A stretch of 64,000 bases of DNA from CAIZQW01 sp942493055 (GTDB lineage: Bacteria > Verrucomicrobiota > Kiritimatiellia > RFP12 > UBA1067): assembly GCA_942493055.1 (NCBI GenBank), contig OW818680.1, positions 1,736,001 to 1,800,000 on the forward strand, in the 5' to 3' direction. Position numbers and translations under genes: made by a program. Below are positions 49,415-58,188 of the stretch, piece by piece. The notes below the pieces were generated by a model. That model saw nothing but the letters and a program-made list of their open reading frames with translations. It did no database searches and was not told where the DNA came from. How positions within the stretch are numbered: position 1 is the first letter of the stretch; each line of letters starts with the position of its first letter.

Positions 49415-51733
49415 CTATGGCTTCAACAACGTTGTCCAAGCCATCCAATTGACAGTGGTCTGGGGTTTTGAGGCCGTCAACGTAATCGTGCCTGAAAGTG
49501 AATAATCCCCGGACTGCTTTGCCGTAAATACCAGCGCGGGAGCCCAGCCATATTCCGCATCCGAATTGGTGCGCCCAGCGGAGATCAGATTAAGGCCGTT
49601 ATCGCTGGTTGAAGCAAAACAGACGCCTTGCACCGAAGGAAGCACAAAATCACCGCTTTTGGGACCTTGCAACGCCTCCAGCATTCGGTTGACTTCAGGG
49701 AACTGATCCCGCTTGGCAAGCCCTTTCAAGGAGAACGTCCCGATTGTTGTATCGACTGGCTCACCCTTAAACTCCACCTTATCCCCCCCCTTGCATGCGA
49801 GTTGAACTTTTTTAATCACGCCCCCCCCATCGTCGTTCGGGTTCGACTTCCAGATCGCAAGAACAAGGGACTCGCCCGCATTCAGTTTAAAACCCTGCAT
49901 CCCCTTCTGTTTGCCCATTTCCACGGATGTTGAATCACGGCCTGAGCCTTTTGCCAGCTCTTTTTTTCCACCTGAAGGCGGCGGGGTGTTCACCTGAACC
50001 AGCGAGCACTCTTTTTCAACAACAGCCCACTTGTTCTTCATTTCTTCGAACAAGCTTTGCGCCTCTTCGCCCTTTCCTTTGATGGTCTTGCCGCTTTCCA
50101 GCCGCGCATTCAATTCTTTCCGCCGTTGCGCCAGTTGCGCCACGTCAACGGAGTCCATCGTGAAAGGGGCCAATTTTGCCTGTCCCGCCTGCGTGCGGAT
50201 CACCGCTGCATCGCGAAGCACGGCCTGTATCTGGGGGCCCAGCGACTCGACATCTTCAGCGTGTTTTTGGACTCCGACATTCGCCTTCTGTATTTTGTCC
50301 CTGTTTTTTTGGATGGAACTGATCATCTGCTGCGCCTCGCCATCCATCTGCTCAATTCGCGAATAAGCTTCCTGGACAAACGTCGCCACCTTCGAATATT
50401 GCTCGTCCACCTTCTGCATATTCGCAAAGAGCTGCTGTTTCGATTCTCCTGAATGCCGCGTCTTTAGCGCGTATCCCCCACCCCCTGCTACACCCACACA
50501 CGCGGCCACAATCGCCGCGATCAACAACGGTTTTGGAAAGCCTTTCGAGGGTTTCGCTTCGGCAGGTTTTACGTCAATAGGCTTCACCTCGGCAGGCTTC
50601 ATCGGCACATTGATAACCCCGGTCACCCGGCCGGTGACGGGGCTCTGAATTAAAATCTTCTTGGTGGACGATGCATGCTTGAACCCATGGGTCGCGATCC
50701 TTGAACCCCGCGATACCCGCGCAGAGGGAATCGTCGCTAAAAACTTCTTAATGTCTGCGATAATCGATTTGTAGTTCGGATACCGGAGGGAGACATCCTT
50801 CTCCATCATCCGGTTGATGATGGCCTCCACATCGGGGGGGAGATCAGGACAGAGGCTTGAAAGGGGCGCCGCTTTTTCTTCGATCGCGGCTTTGATGACG
50901 GCTGTCCCGTCTACCCCGTCAAACGGAGGTTTTTTGGCCAACGCATGATAGAGCGTTGCTCCAAAGCTATAAATATCACATTTCTGGTTGGACTTTCGCT
51001 CCGTCACCTTTTCCGGGGCAAGATAATAGGGTGTGCCCCACACCTCTCCATTACTCTTTGCGCCATTCATTGCCGCAAGCCCGAAGTCAACGAGCTTGGC
51101 ATGCATCTTATCATCGAAAAGAATATTCTCAGGTTTGATATCCCCATGCAGGAGGCCCGCCTCATGCGCGGCATTGAGTCCTTCCGCAACTTCAAATGCC
51201 ACCCCCATAAGAAACCCCACATCCATAGGATCAGGAACAGTAATCCGCTCCAGCAGGCTCCCCGACGGCAACAGTTCCATGACGAGATACGGATGACCTT
51301 TTTCCTGGCCAAAGGTATAAACCTGCACAACATTCGGATGATTCAGTTTGGCCACGACCTGGGCTTCTCGCTGGAAGGTCTCCATCATGTTCTTGTCGCG
51401 TGTCACATCCATCAACGTCACCTTGATGGCCACCTTCCGTCCGAGGCCATCATCAAAGCCTTCATAAACAGCGCCCATGCCGCCCTGCCCGATCAGCCTC
51501 AGCACGCGGTAAGGGCCCACCTTCCCCTGAACAAGGATCTTCCCCCCGCACGAGGGACACTTCCCCTCAGACAAAGCCGCTACGGTGGAGGTGTTTATCT
51601 TTTGCTCACATTTTGGACAGAACATGCGCGCCACAGATTCCAGTTCGATCCCAGTTGGCGACCCAGAGGACTCCGTCGCCTTTTCAGGGGCGGGTTCTTC
51701 TTTCTTCTGAGCAGGCTTAATAGACATGATCAT
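49415..51733 (-). CDS. Membrane Ser/Thr protein kinase with N-terminal zinc ribbon
   Basis: 772 aa. A zinc ribbon (CPKC at 39-42, CPSC at 59-62) precedes the kinase. Kinase motifs: GQGGMGAVY (82-90), catalytic Lys104 in VAIK, HGDIKPEN (196-203), DFG (216-218). The HGD in place of HRD marks it as a non-RD kinase, probably not needing activation-loop phosphorylation. A single transmembrane helix near 405-425 is followed by a long coiled coil (about 430-600) and a beta-rich C-terminal domain outside. Likely senses an extracytoplasmic signal. Start supported by AGGAAA. Downstream of acr3 on the same strand but probably a separate unit. Confidence 0.88.
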   Translation of the reverse strand: MIMSIKPAQKKEEPAPEKATESSGSPTGIELESVARMFCPKCEQKINTSTVAALSEGKCPSCGGKILVQGKVGPYRVLRLIGQGGMGAVYEGFDDGLGRKVAIKVTLMDVTRDKNMMETFQREAQVVAKLNHPNVVQVYTFGQEKGHPYLVMELLPSGSLLERITVPDPMDVGFLMGVAFEVAEGLNAAHEAGLLHGDIKPENILFDDKMHAKLVDFGLAAMNGAKSNGEVWGTPYYLAPEKVTERKSNQKCDIYSFGATLYHALAKKPPFDGVDGTAVIKAAIEEKAAPLSSLCPDLPPDVEAIINRMMEKDVSLRYPNYKSIIADIKKFLATIPSARVSRGSRIATHGFKHASSTKKILIQSPVTGRVTGVINVPMKPAEVKPIDVKPAEAKPSKGFPKPLLIAAIVAACVGVAGGGGYALKTRHSGESKQQLFANMQKVDEQYSKVATFVQEAYSRIEQMDGEAQQMISSIQKNRDKIQKANVGVQKHAEDVESLGPQIQAVLRDAAVIRTQAGQAKLAPFTMDSVDVAQLAQRRKELNARLESGKTIKGKGEEAQSLFEEMKNKWAVVEKECSLVQVNTPPPSGGKKELAKGSGRDSTSVEMGKQKGMQGFKLNAGESLVLAIWKSNPNDDGGGVIKKVQLACKGGDKVEFKGEPVDTTIGTFSLKGLAKRDQFPEVNRMLEALQGPKSGDFVLPSVQGVCFASTSDNGLNLISAGRTNSDAEYGWAPALVFTAKQSGDYSLSGTITLTASKPQTTVNWMAWTTLLKP

Positions 51734-51771
51734 GCTGTGGGTTTCCTATAGCGTAAAAAAAATTGATGGCT

Positions 51772-51797
51772 GTTTAACACGTTTTGATATGTTAAAC
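51772..51797. other. Inverted repeat between acr3 and the kinase gene
   Basis: GTTTAACA, 10-base spacer, TGTTAAAC. Could be a weak transcript hairpin after acr3 or an operator before the kinase gene; no T run follows. Confidence 0.35.
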
Positions 51798-51840
51798 CTT
51801 CCCCTTAAAGAGGTCAAGTCTATAGGCCACGGCACAATTT

Positions 51841-52887
51841 TCAGTCTTTAAACCAATGCGTCGTGCGGTTGGCGAACTTCACAAGGGAAAGCATGACCGG
51901 GACTTCGACCAGCACACCCACAATCGTCGCCAGCACCACAGGTGAGGATGTGCCAAAGAGCGAAATGGCAACCGCCACCGAGAGTTCAAAGAAGTTCGAA
52001 GCTCCGATCATGCCACCCGGTGCCGCGACATCGTGCGGCAAACAGAGCTTCTTCCCTGTCAGATAGGCGATAAAAAAGATGAGGTAGGTCTGAATGATCA
52101 GCGGCACGGCGATCAGGACAATGTGCAACGGATTGTTCAGGATCACGTCGCCTTGAAACGAGAAGATCAGCACCAGGGTCAACAGCAGCCCGCCGATGGT
52201 GACATTGCTGAACTTCGGGATGAACGTCTTGTTAAAGTAATCCAGCCCATGCGCCTTGATGACATGCAGGCGGGTCAATACACCGCCGACTAAGGGGATG
52301 ACCACAAACAGGCCGACAGAGAGGAACAGGGTGTCCCACGGGACTTTGATGCCGCCGACGCCCAGCAGCAGCGCGACAATCGGCACAAAAGCCGGCAGGA
52401 TGATCAGATCGTTGGTGGCCACCTGCACCACGGTATAGGCCGGATTGCCCTTGGTAAGATGACTCCAGACGAAGACCATCGCCGTACAGGGCGCGGCCCC
52501 CAGCAGAATGGCCCCGGCCAGATAATCCCGCGCCAGCTCTTTCGGAATCAGCGATTTGAAGACGACGAAAAAGAAGAAGGCTGCTATCGCATACATGGTA
52601 AAGGGCTTGATCAGCCAGTTTGTCACCCACGTGACATACAGCCCTTTCGGATTCCTGCCGACATGCTTGATGCTGGCAAAATCCACCTTCATCATCATCG
52701 GCCAGATCATCACCCAGATCAGGACGGCAATCGGGATCGAGACATTCGCGTATTCGAACTTCCCGAGGAAGGTTGGAATCCCCGGCAGAAACCGCCCGAT
52801 AAGCACGCCCGCGACCATGCAGAGCATGACCCATACTGTCAAATATTTGTCAAAGAAACTCATGTCTAACTTCTGCTCGCTTTTCAT
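51841..52887 (-). CDS. acr3: ACR3-family arsenite efflux permease
   Basis: 348 aa, about ten transmembrane helices, typical of ACR3/BASS-like transporters. The conserved GAAPCTAMVFVWS (about residues 130-142) contains the Cys essential in ACR3. It exports As(OH)3 or arsenite using the proton gradient and can work with the ArsA ATPase encoded upstream. Start supported by AAGGAG five bases upstream. Last gene of the ars operon. Confidence 0.95.
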   Translation of the reverse strand: MKSEQKLDMSFFDKYLTVWVMLCMVAGVLIGRFLPGIPTFLGKFEYANVSIPIAVLIWVMIWPMMMKVDFASIKHVGRNPKGLYVTWVTNWLIKPFTMYAIAAFFFFVVFKSLIPKELARDYLAGAILLGAAPCTAMVFVWSHLTKGNPAYTVVQVATNDLIILPAFVPIVALLLGVGGIKVPWDTLFLSVGLFVVIPLVGGVLTRLHVIKAHGLDYFNKTFIPKFSNVTIGGLLLTLVLIFSFQGDVILNNPLHIVLIAVPLIIQTYLIFFIAYLTGKKLCLPHDVAAPGGMIGASNFFELSVAVAISLFGTSSPVVLATIVGVLVEVPVMLSLVKFANRTTHWFKD

Positions 52888-52906
52888 ACATACTCCTTTA
52901 TTCTAG

Positions 52907-52992
52907 GACTTGGGACGTGGGACGTGGGACTTGCGGTGTCACCAACTGCCGACTGCTACTCCCGACTGCTACTGCCAACTGCCAACTGCTAC
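52907..52992. repeat. Low-complexity tandem repeats between arsC and acr3
   Basis: Degenerate copies of GGGACKTG (52907-52933) and then of CAACTGCCRACTGCTACT (52943-52992) reach into the end of arsC. This style of short intergenic repeat recurs at 59470-59580. Confidence 0.65.
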
Positions 52993-53423
52993 TTATTCAG
53001 TGCCCCGGGCAGTGTCTCAACAAACTTTCGAATCTCATCCCGCACGCGCCGATAGCAGTTCAGCTTCTCCTCCTCGCACTCGACGAGCTTGGCCATGGCC
53101 GGCGGATCCTGGAAGCCGACGTGCACCACCTTTGCCGCTCCGGGGAAGAACGGGCAGTTTTCATTGGCGTGCCCACACACCGTCACCACATAGTCAAACG
53201 GAACATCCAGCAACGTGTTCACGTTCTTCGAGACGTGCCCCGAGATATCGACCCCAGCCTCGGCCATCACCTTCACCGCATTCGGATTGAGTCCGTGCGT
53301 CTCGATGCCTGCTGAATACGCTTCGATCACATCGCCCTTGAGCGCGCGCGCCCACCCCTCCGCCATCTGACTCCGGCACGAATTGCCGGTACAGAGGAAG
53401 AGAACCTTTAGTTTCTTTGTCAT
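52989..53423 (-). CDS. arsC: Arsenate reductase, thioredoxin-coupled type
   Basis: 144 aa of the low-molecular-weight phosphatase fold. The CX5R loop CTGNSCRS starts at Cys11. Cys83 and Cys90 (CGHANENC) are spaced seven apart like Cys82 and Cys89 in the staphylococcal pI258 enzyme, the cascade resolved by thioredoxin. It reduces arsenate to arsenite for export by ACR3. The ribosome site is weak. Confidence 0.95.
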   Translation of the reverse strand: MTKKLKVLFLCTGNSCRSQMAEGWARALKGDVIEAYSAGIETHGLNPNAVKVMAEAGVDISGHVSKNVNTLLDVPFDYVVTVCGHANENCPFFPGAAKVVHVGFQDPPAMAKLVECEEEKLNCYRRVRDEIRKFVETLPGALNK

Positions 53424-53450
53424 TGTCGCTTTCGCCTTTCTGTTTTATCG

Positions 53451-53480
53451 GACCGATCCGTCTGATACGTCGGATCGGTC
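53451..53480. promoter_or_regulatory. Perfect inverted repeat between chrA and arsC
   Basis: GACCGATCCG, 10-base spacer, CGGATCGGTC, lying 28 bases before the arsC ATG and just after the chrA stop. It may be a transcript hairpin (partial terminator) or a protein-binding dyad. Confidence 0.45.
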
Positions 53481-53485
53481 TGATC

Positions 53486-54658
53486 TTAAAACACCATCCT
53501 GAACCCCCACCCGAGGAGAGCTCCCCCCGCAACAAGCCACGTGGTATTCAGCTTCGGAACGAGAAGCAGGAGGCATGAGAGCAGGGCGAGGCTGATCGTA
53601 AAGGGATCCACAAGGGAGGCGCGTCCGAGTTGCAAAGAGACTGCGGCCATCAGCGAGAGGGAGGCCACATTGACGCCGTCCAGCAGACTTCCCAGGCTGG
53701 GAGACCGCCGTAGCATAGGGATATAACGGTGCACCAGCGCGACAAAGATGAAGGAGGGCAGAAAGATACCCAGCGTCGCCGCGACCCCGCCGGAAAGGCC
53801 GCCCAAGAGATAGCCCACAAACGTCGCGGTCGTAAAGACAGGCCCGGGGGTCACCTGTCCGATGGCGATCGCGTCGATAAGCTGCTGATCCGTCAGCCAG
53901 CCGAGACGCTCCACAAAGTCCGCCCGCATGAAGGCCAGCAGCACATAGCCGCTGCCATAGAGGACCGAACCAATTTTCAGGAAGGTGAGGAAGAGGCCCG
54001 ACAGGCTAAACGCTGTCACTGCAGAACCAGCGGCAGGCAGGGCCAGGAGCGCGAGAGGCCAGCCCACGCCGTGCATCATCTTTTTGCGCTGCGCGGACGC
54101 CTGCTCGACCAGCAGGACCGCCAGCCCCCCGACGAATAGCAAGGCGATTTCATGGATGCCGCTGAAGGTCAGCATAAAGATAGAGCACCCCACCACCAGC
54201 GTCAACCGATTTTTCACCGCCTTCTTCCCAAGATCCCAGAGCGCTTTTGCAATGATCGCGATCATCACCGGCTTCACGCCATAGAGCACCCCGTCCATGG
54301 CCGGCATGGAACCGTAGTGGACGTACGCCCACGCCATGCCGGTCACGATGCACATCGCCGGAAGGATGAAGCTGCATCCGGCCACGACCAAGCCCCCCCA
54401 GCCGGCCCGCAGCAGCCCCAGGTGGATCGCCATCTCCGTGGAGTTGGGCCCCGGGATCAGATTGGTCGCGCCGAGCATGTCCAGAAACTCCTGCTCGCTC
54501 AGCCACTTGCGACGCTTGACCGTCTCGTCATGCATCATGGCAATGTGCGCCGCTGGCCCACCGAAGGCCGTGATCCCCAATCGCAGAAAAAGCGCAGCCA
54601 CCTCGCTAAGGCGCTGACGATAAGGAACAATGCCCTGCATCGGACCATTACTGTCCAT
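53486..54658 (-). CDS. chrA: Chromate transporter family protein
   Basis: 390 aa from the ATG at 54658, which overlaps the arsR stop by 11 bases. Bidomain CHR family: first half FLRLGITAFGGPAAHIAMM...LIPGPNSTEMAIHLG, second half repeating FLKIGSVLYGSGYVLLAF...AIGQVTPGPVFTTATFVGYLLGG. About ten to twelve membrane helices. It exports chromate in known cases; here it is enclosed in an arsenic operon, so another oxyanion substrate is possible. Confidence 0.9.
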   Translation of the reverse strand: MDSNGPMQGIVPYRQRLSEVAALFLRLGITAFGGPAAHIAMMHDETVKRRKWLSEQEFLDMLGATNLIPGPNSTEMAIHLGLLRAGWGGLVVAGCSFILPAMCIVTGMAWAYVHYGSMPAMDGVLYGVKPVMIAIIAKALWDLGKKAVKNRLTLVVGCSIFMLTFSGIHEIALLFVGGLAVLLVEQASAQRKKMMHGVGWPLALLALPAAGSAVTAFSLSGLFLTFLKIGSVLYGSGYVLLAFMRADFVERLGWLTDQQLIDAIAIGQVTPGPVFTTATFVGYLLGGLSGGVAATLGIFLPSFIFVALVHRYIPMLRRSPSLGSLLDGVNVASLSLMAAVSLQLGRASLVDPFTISLALLSCLLLLVPKLNTTWLVAGGALLGWGFRMVF

Positions 54659-55070
54659 GTCGCCCCGCTTTCCTTTGATGCGCACCTTCAGGGCACTGTC
54701 GCTGACGTTCTGCCAGGCTTTCCGGCGAGCAAGTGAGCGCTTTCTTCAGCACTTCCGAATCGCGCACCACCTGTTCATCCGATGACAATGAGCTTTGCAA
54801 CCATTTCACAACAGGGATAATGGACTGGTAAGCCGCCCCCACCGTCAACCGATAGTGTGCCCAACGACCCTCCTTGCGGGAGATAACCAGATCCGCTTCG
54901 CTCAAGATGGAGAGATGTTTGGACACGGTCGACGGTGCCAGCCCTAAGACCGCGATGATCTGGCAGACGCACAACTCGCCCCCACGCAGCATCATCAGGA
55001 TGCGAAGTCGCTGGATATCCGACAGCGCCTTGGTAATCCTCAGTGTTGATCTCATGGCTTGACTATTCAT
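54648..55070 (-). CDS. arsR: ArsR-family metalloregulator
   Basis: 140 aa winged-helix repressor. The recognition helix is LGLAPSTVSKHLSILSEADLV. The metalloid site is suggested by ELCVCQI (Cys34 and Cys36 near the HTH), as in ArsR proteins that release DNA on binding As(III). A polar, Cys-containing tail (about residues 105-140) is longer than usual. AAGGAGA upstream of the ATG. It could bind the TTCG-N8-CGAA sites upstream of arsD and of 59670-60434. Confidence 0.93.
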   Translation of the reverse strand: MNSQAMRSTLRITKALSDIQRLRILMMLRGGELCVCQIIAVLGLAPSTVSKHLSILSEADLVISRKEGRWAHYRLTVGAAYQSIIPVVKWLQSSLSSDEQVVRDSEVLKKALTCSPESLAERQRQCPEGAHQRKAGRHGQ

Positions 55071-55193
55071 TCGCGCTTTATCTCCTTACTTAGAAACGGT
55101 GACTTCAATGCCTAGGAAGTCTACCAGAAAACCCGCAGCTATCGCAATTGAGAACACGGGCAAACATGCGAATACCCCTTCTACAAAGGCGCG

Positions 55194-56969
55194 TTAGCGT
55201 TCTGGACTGTTTTCGAACAACTGCCCCAGCAAGTCAAAGCCGACGGGCTCTTCCGGGACCCACGGCACCATGATGATCCGCTGGGCGTGCTTGTCCACGA
55301 CTTCCTGGATGTGCGGAGCCTCGTTACGGCCACGCGCGGCCAGAAGCGGATCTTTCGAACGGCTTCCTGAAAAGGCCTGGTTCACGACCCACGCGAAGGG
55401 TTCGATCTGGGCGCGGCGTAAATCTTCCTGCAGATAAGCCGCCTCATGGACCGGAGTCGCCTCGGGCAGGGTCACGACCAGCACCTTGGTGAATTCGGGA
55501 TTTCGCAGGCGCGGCAGCAACTCGCGCACCTCTTCCGGCATACCGCTGGCGTGCCTCAACACTTCGCGGTGATAGGCTTCCGTGGCATCCAGCAAGAGCA
55601 ACGTGTGCCCCGTAGGAGCGGTATCGAGCACGACAAAGCCCTTCTCGCCATCTGCCACGGTGCGTGCAAAGGCACGGAACACTGCGATCTCTTCCGTGCA
55701 GGGTGACCGCAGATCCTCCTCCAGCAACGCCAGGGATTCCGGGTCAAGCCCCTTGCCTTCGTTCTGGATGACCTCTTGGGTGTAGGCCAGCGTCTCGGCA
55801 ACCGGATCAATCCGGCTGACGCGCAAGGAAAGATTTTTGGAGTCCGCAACGGCATGCACGTGCGCCGCAGGATCCGTGGTGCTCAGGTGGACGGGGAAGC
55901 CGCGTTGCGCCAGTTCGCCGGCGATCGCAGCGGCGATCGTGGTCTTGCCCACGCCGCCCTTGCCCATGGTCATCACGACGCCATGCCCCGTCTTTGCCAA
56001 GTCATCGACCAGGCCTGTCAGTGTCCCAAGCGTGTGGACAATAGGAGCGGCAGGTTCAACTTCGTGCGAGGTATGCGCCTCCTCCGCCGTTTCAAAGAGC
56101 GTCCTCAGGCGTTCAATTCCAACGACATTGCGGGCTTTCAGATGGACGCGCGTGATAGGCATCCCTGCCAGCCACTCCGCGTATTCATGGAGCGCTGCTT
56201 CGTCGCGCATTTCCATCGCCATAGCCAGACGATCATCGCGGTGTTGTGTCTTAAAGAGGCCATTCAGAATGAGCCGTTGGTGGGTGACCCCCAGAAACGC
56301 CAGTTCCTTGCTTGCGCGCTGCGCCTCCTTGAGTGTCGATTTCTGGGCGCGGCTCACGAGGACGAGGGTTGTGCGCATGGCATCGGAGAGCGCCGCCAGC
56401 GTGTCCTCGTACATGGCCCGCTGTTTGTCGAGTCCGGCCAGAGGCCCGAGACAGGAGGTGCCGCTCTTATTGGCATTAAGAAAGCCTGTCCACGCTTTCG
56501 GGAGTGTCAGCAGACGCAACGTATGCCCAGTGGGAGCCGTATCAAAAATCACATGGTCGAAGGCTTCGGTCGCCTTGGGGTCGCCCAACAGTCGTGAAAA
56601 CTCGTCGAATGCCGCGATTTCCATGGTGCAGGCGCCAGAGAGCTGCTCCTCCATGCTGCGCAAGGCCGCAGGCGGCAGCTTGCCCCGCAACGGTCCGACG
56701 ACCTTCTCGCGGTAGAGACGGGCGGCCTCCTCCGGATCGATGTTCAGAGCGAACAGATTCGGTGCCGAAGGGATCGCAGTCGGCATACCGCCCAGCTTCT
56801 GTCCCAAAACCTCATCGAGGTTAGAGGCCGGGTCTGTGCTAACCAAGAGCACGCGATGTCCGCGATCCGCCAGCGTCAGCGCGGTCGCGCAGGCGAGCGA
56901 GGTCTTGCCCACCCCGCCCTTGCCCGTAAAAAACAAATAGCGTGTCATCTGAGCAAATAAATTCGTCAT
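55194..56969 (-). CDS. arsA: Arsenite-stimulated pump ATPase ArsA
   Basis: 591 aa with two homologous halves, each with a deviant Walker A: GKGGVGKTS (16-24) and GKGGVGKTT (about 335-343). Both halves carry DTAPTGHTLRLL-type signal-transduction motifs. Cys residues for arsenite binding include CTMEIAAF in the first half and CTEEIAVF in the second. It energises arsenite export together with the membrane pump, receiving As(III) from ArsD. ATG 8 codons in would match the usual start better; both are possible. Confidence 0.96.
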   Translation of the reverse strand: MTNLFAQMTRYLFFTGKGGVGKTSLACATALTLADRGHRVLLVSTDPASNLDEVLGQKLGGMPTAIPSAPNLFALNIDPEEAARLYREKVVGPLRGKLPPAALRSMEEQLSGACTMEIAAFDEFSRLLGDPKATEAFDHVIFDTAPTGHTLRLLTLPKAWTGFLNANKSGTSCLGPLAGLDKQRAMYEDTLAALSDAMRTTLVLVSRAQKSTLKEAQRASKELAFLGVTHQRLILNGLFKTQHRDDRLAMAMEMRDEAALHEYAEWLAGMPITRVHLKARNVVGIERLRTLFETAEEAHTSHEVEPAAPIVHTLGTLTGLVDDLAKTGHGVVMTMGKGGVGKTTIAAAIAGELAQRGFPVHLSTTDPAAHVHAVADSKNLSLRVSRIDPVAETLAYTQEVIQNEGKGLDPESLALLEEDLRSPCTEEIAVFRAFARTVADGEKGFVVLDTAPTGHTLLLLDATEAYHREVLRHASGMPEEVRELLPRLRNPEFTKVLVVTLPEATPVHEAAYLQEDLRRAQIEPFAWVVNQAFSGSRSKDPLLAARGRNEAPHIQEVVDKHAQRIIMVPWVPEEPVGFDLLGQLFENSPER

Positions 56970-56980
56970 AGCACGCTCCC

Positions 56981-57382
56981 TTATTTGCAGCAGTCGTCAT
57001 TGTTCAGTTTAGACCCCATCGAGGAACCGCAACAGCAGCATGATTTCTCCGCCTCTGGCATGAAAGTCCTGAACACAGGGTGAATGCCCAACAAGGTTCC
57101 CAAAGCGTCCCGCTCAGGATAGGTGCCACGGCTCACGATCTTCCCGTCCACCAGAATCAGGGGCAGGCAGGCTGTATCCTCCTTTTCTAATGCTTCGCGC
57201 ACAACAGAATTTTCTGCGAAGGCCATCGGTTGTTGCGCCAGGTTATACCGTGTGACACTGACACCCTGAGCCTTGAACCATACCAGATCACCCGCAAAAC
57301 GGGGCAGCACAGGATCAATCTTGGGGCCACATACGCCCGATGAACAACACATCGGCGGATCAAAAATTTCTAACTTTTTCAT
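56981..57382 (-). CDS. arsD: Arsenic metallochaperone ArsD
   Basis: 133 aa. Residues Cys12, Cys13 and Cys18 (PPMCCSSGVCG) form the As(III) site that hands arsenite to ArsA. The thioredoxin-like body matches ArsD. The C-terminus is extra Cys-rich (KSCCCCGSSMG and DDCCK). First gene of the ars operon, with AAGGAG before the ATG and a strong promoter about 40-60 bases upstream. Confidence 0.96.
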   Translation of the reverse strand: MKKLEIFDPPMCCSSGVCGPKIDPVLPRFAGDLVWFKAQGVSVTRYNLAQQPMAFAENSVVREALEKEDTACLPLILVDGKIVSRGTYPERDALGTLLGIHPVFRTFMPEAEKSCCCCGSSMGSKLNNDDCCK

Positions 57383-57401
57383 GGCTTAAGCTCCTTTTCA
57401 T

Positions 57402-57445
57402 TTCGTTATGTGGCGAACTATAGCACTGTTTTTCCGAATTGTCAA
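57402..57445 (-). promoter_or_regulatory. Promoter and operator of the ars operon
   Basis: Minus strand TTGACA (57440-57445), exactly 17 bases, TATAGT (57417-57422). Immediately downstream is the dyad TTCG-N8-CGAA (57402-57417), overlapping the last base of the -10 box, a classic repressor position. The same arrangement is found at 60454-60497. Confidence 0.82.
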
Positions 57446-57507
57446 GCCAGGTGGTCAGTCTTTTTTAGCATCCGAAAGAAACGAAAATTGTTTCAAGCCT
57501 CTCACGC

Positions 57508-58179
57508 TTAACGCGCGTCTTCGATGATGCCATTATTACAGGTGATGATTCGCCGTGCCCGTTTCGCCGCCTCCATGGAATGCGTGACCATGACGATTGT
57601 CTTTCCCTGTTCCTTGTTCAGCGTTGTCAGAAAATCCATCACGTCAGCCGAGGTCTGCGGATCAAGGTTCCCTGTGGGCTCGTCAGCCAGGATCAGCGGC
57701 GGATCATTCGCCAGCATCCGCGCCAAGGCCACTCGCTGTTGCTGCCCCACGGATAATTCAGCCGGCTTATGATCGGCCCTGTCGGCCAGTCCTACTTTTT
57801 CAAGCAGTTGGTCAGCCGTCGCTTCCTGCTCAGCAGGGCTTTTTCCCGCCAGCATCAGCGCAACCATCACGTTTTGGCGGGCGGAGAGATAGGTGATGAG
57901 ATTAAAGGTCTGGAAGATAAAGCCGATTGTTTTGAGTCTCAGCTCTGCCAACGCGTTCGGCTTCATGGCAAACACATCGCGCCCGCCCAGATAGACCTTG
58001 CCGGAGGTAGGACGCATCATCGCGCCGGCAGTCACCAGAAAGGTTGTCTTTCCCGAGCCCGAGGGACCCACAAGGGCTGCAAAATCGCCTTGAGCAATAT
58101 GCATGCTCACATGATCCAGACCCGTGACTTGATTCCGGCGGGTCTTGTAAATTTTGTTGACCTGTTCAAACCGAAGCAT
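57508..58179 (-). CDS. ABC transporter ATP-binding protein (MacB/LolD type)
   Basis: 223 aa. Walker A GPSGSGKTT (38-46), signature LSVGQQQRVALARML, Walker B LILADEPTGNLD and the H-loop VTHS are all present. LSVGQ instead of LSGGQ is a mild variant. Partner of the FtsX-type permease that ends 9 bases upstream. It lies between the thioredoxin-like gene and the ars operon, so a role in metal or thiol stress is possible but unproven. Confidence 0.93.
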   Translation of the reverse strand: MLRFEQVNKIYKTRRNQVTGLDHVSMHIAQGDFAALVGPSGSGKTTFLVTAGAMMRPTSGKVYLGGRDVFAMKPNALAELRLKTIGFIFQTFNLITYLSARQNVMVALMLAGKSPAEQEATADQLLEKVGLADRADHKPAELSVGQQQRVALARMLANDPPLILADEPTGNLDPQTSADVMDFLTTLNKEQGKTIVMVTHSMEAAKRARRIITCNNGIIEDAR

Positions 58180-58188
58180 GAAAACCTC

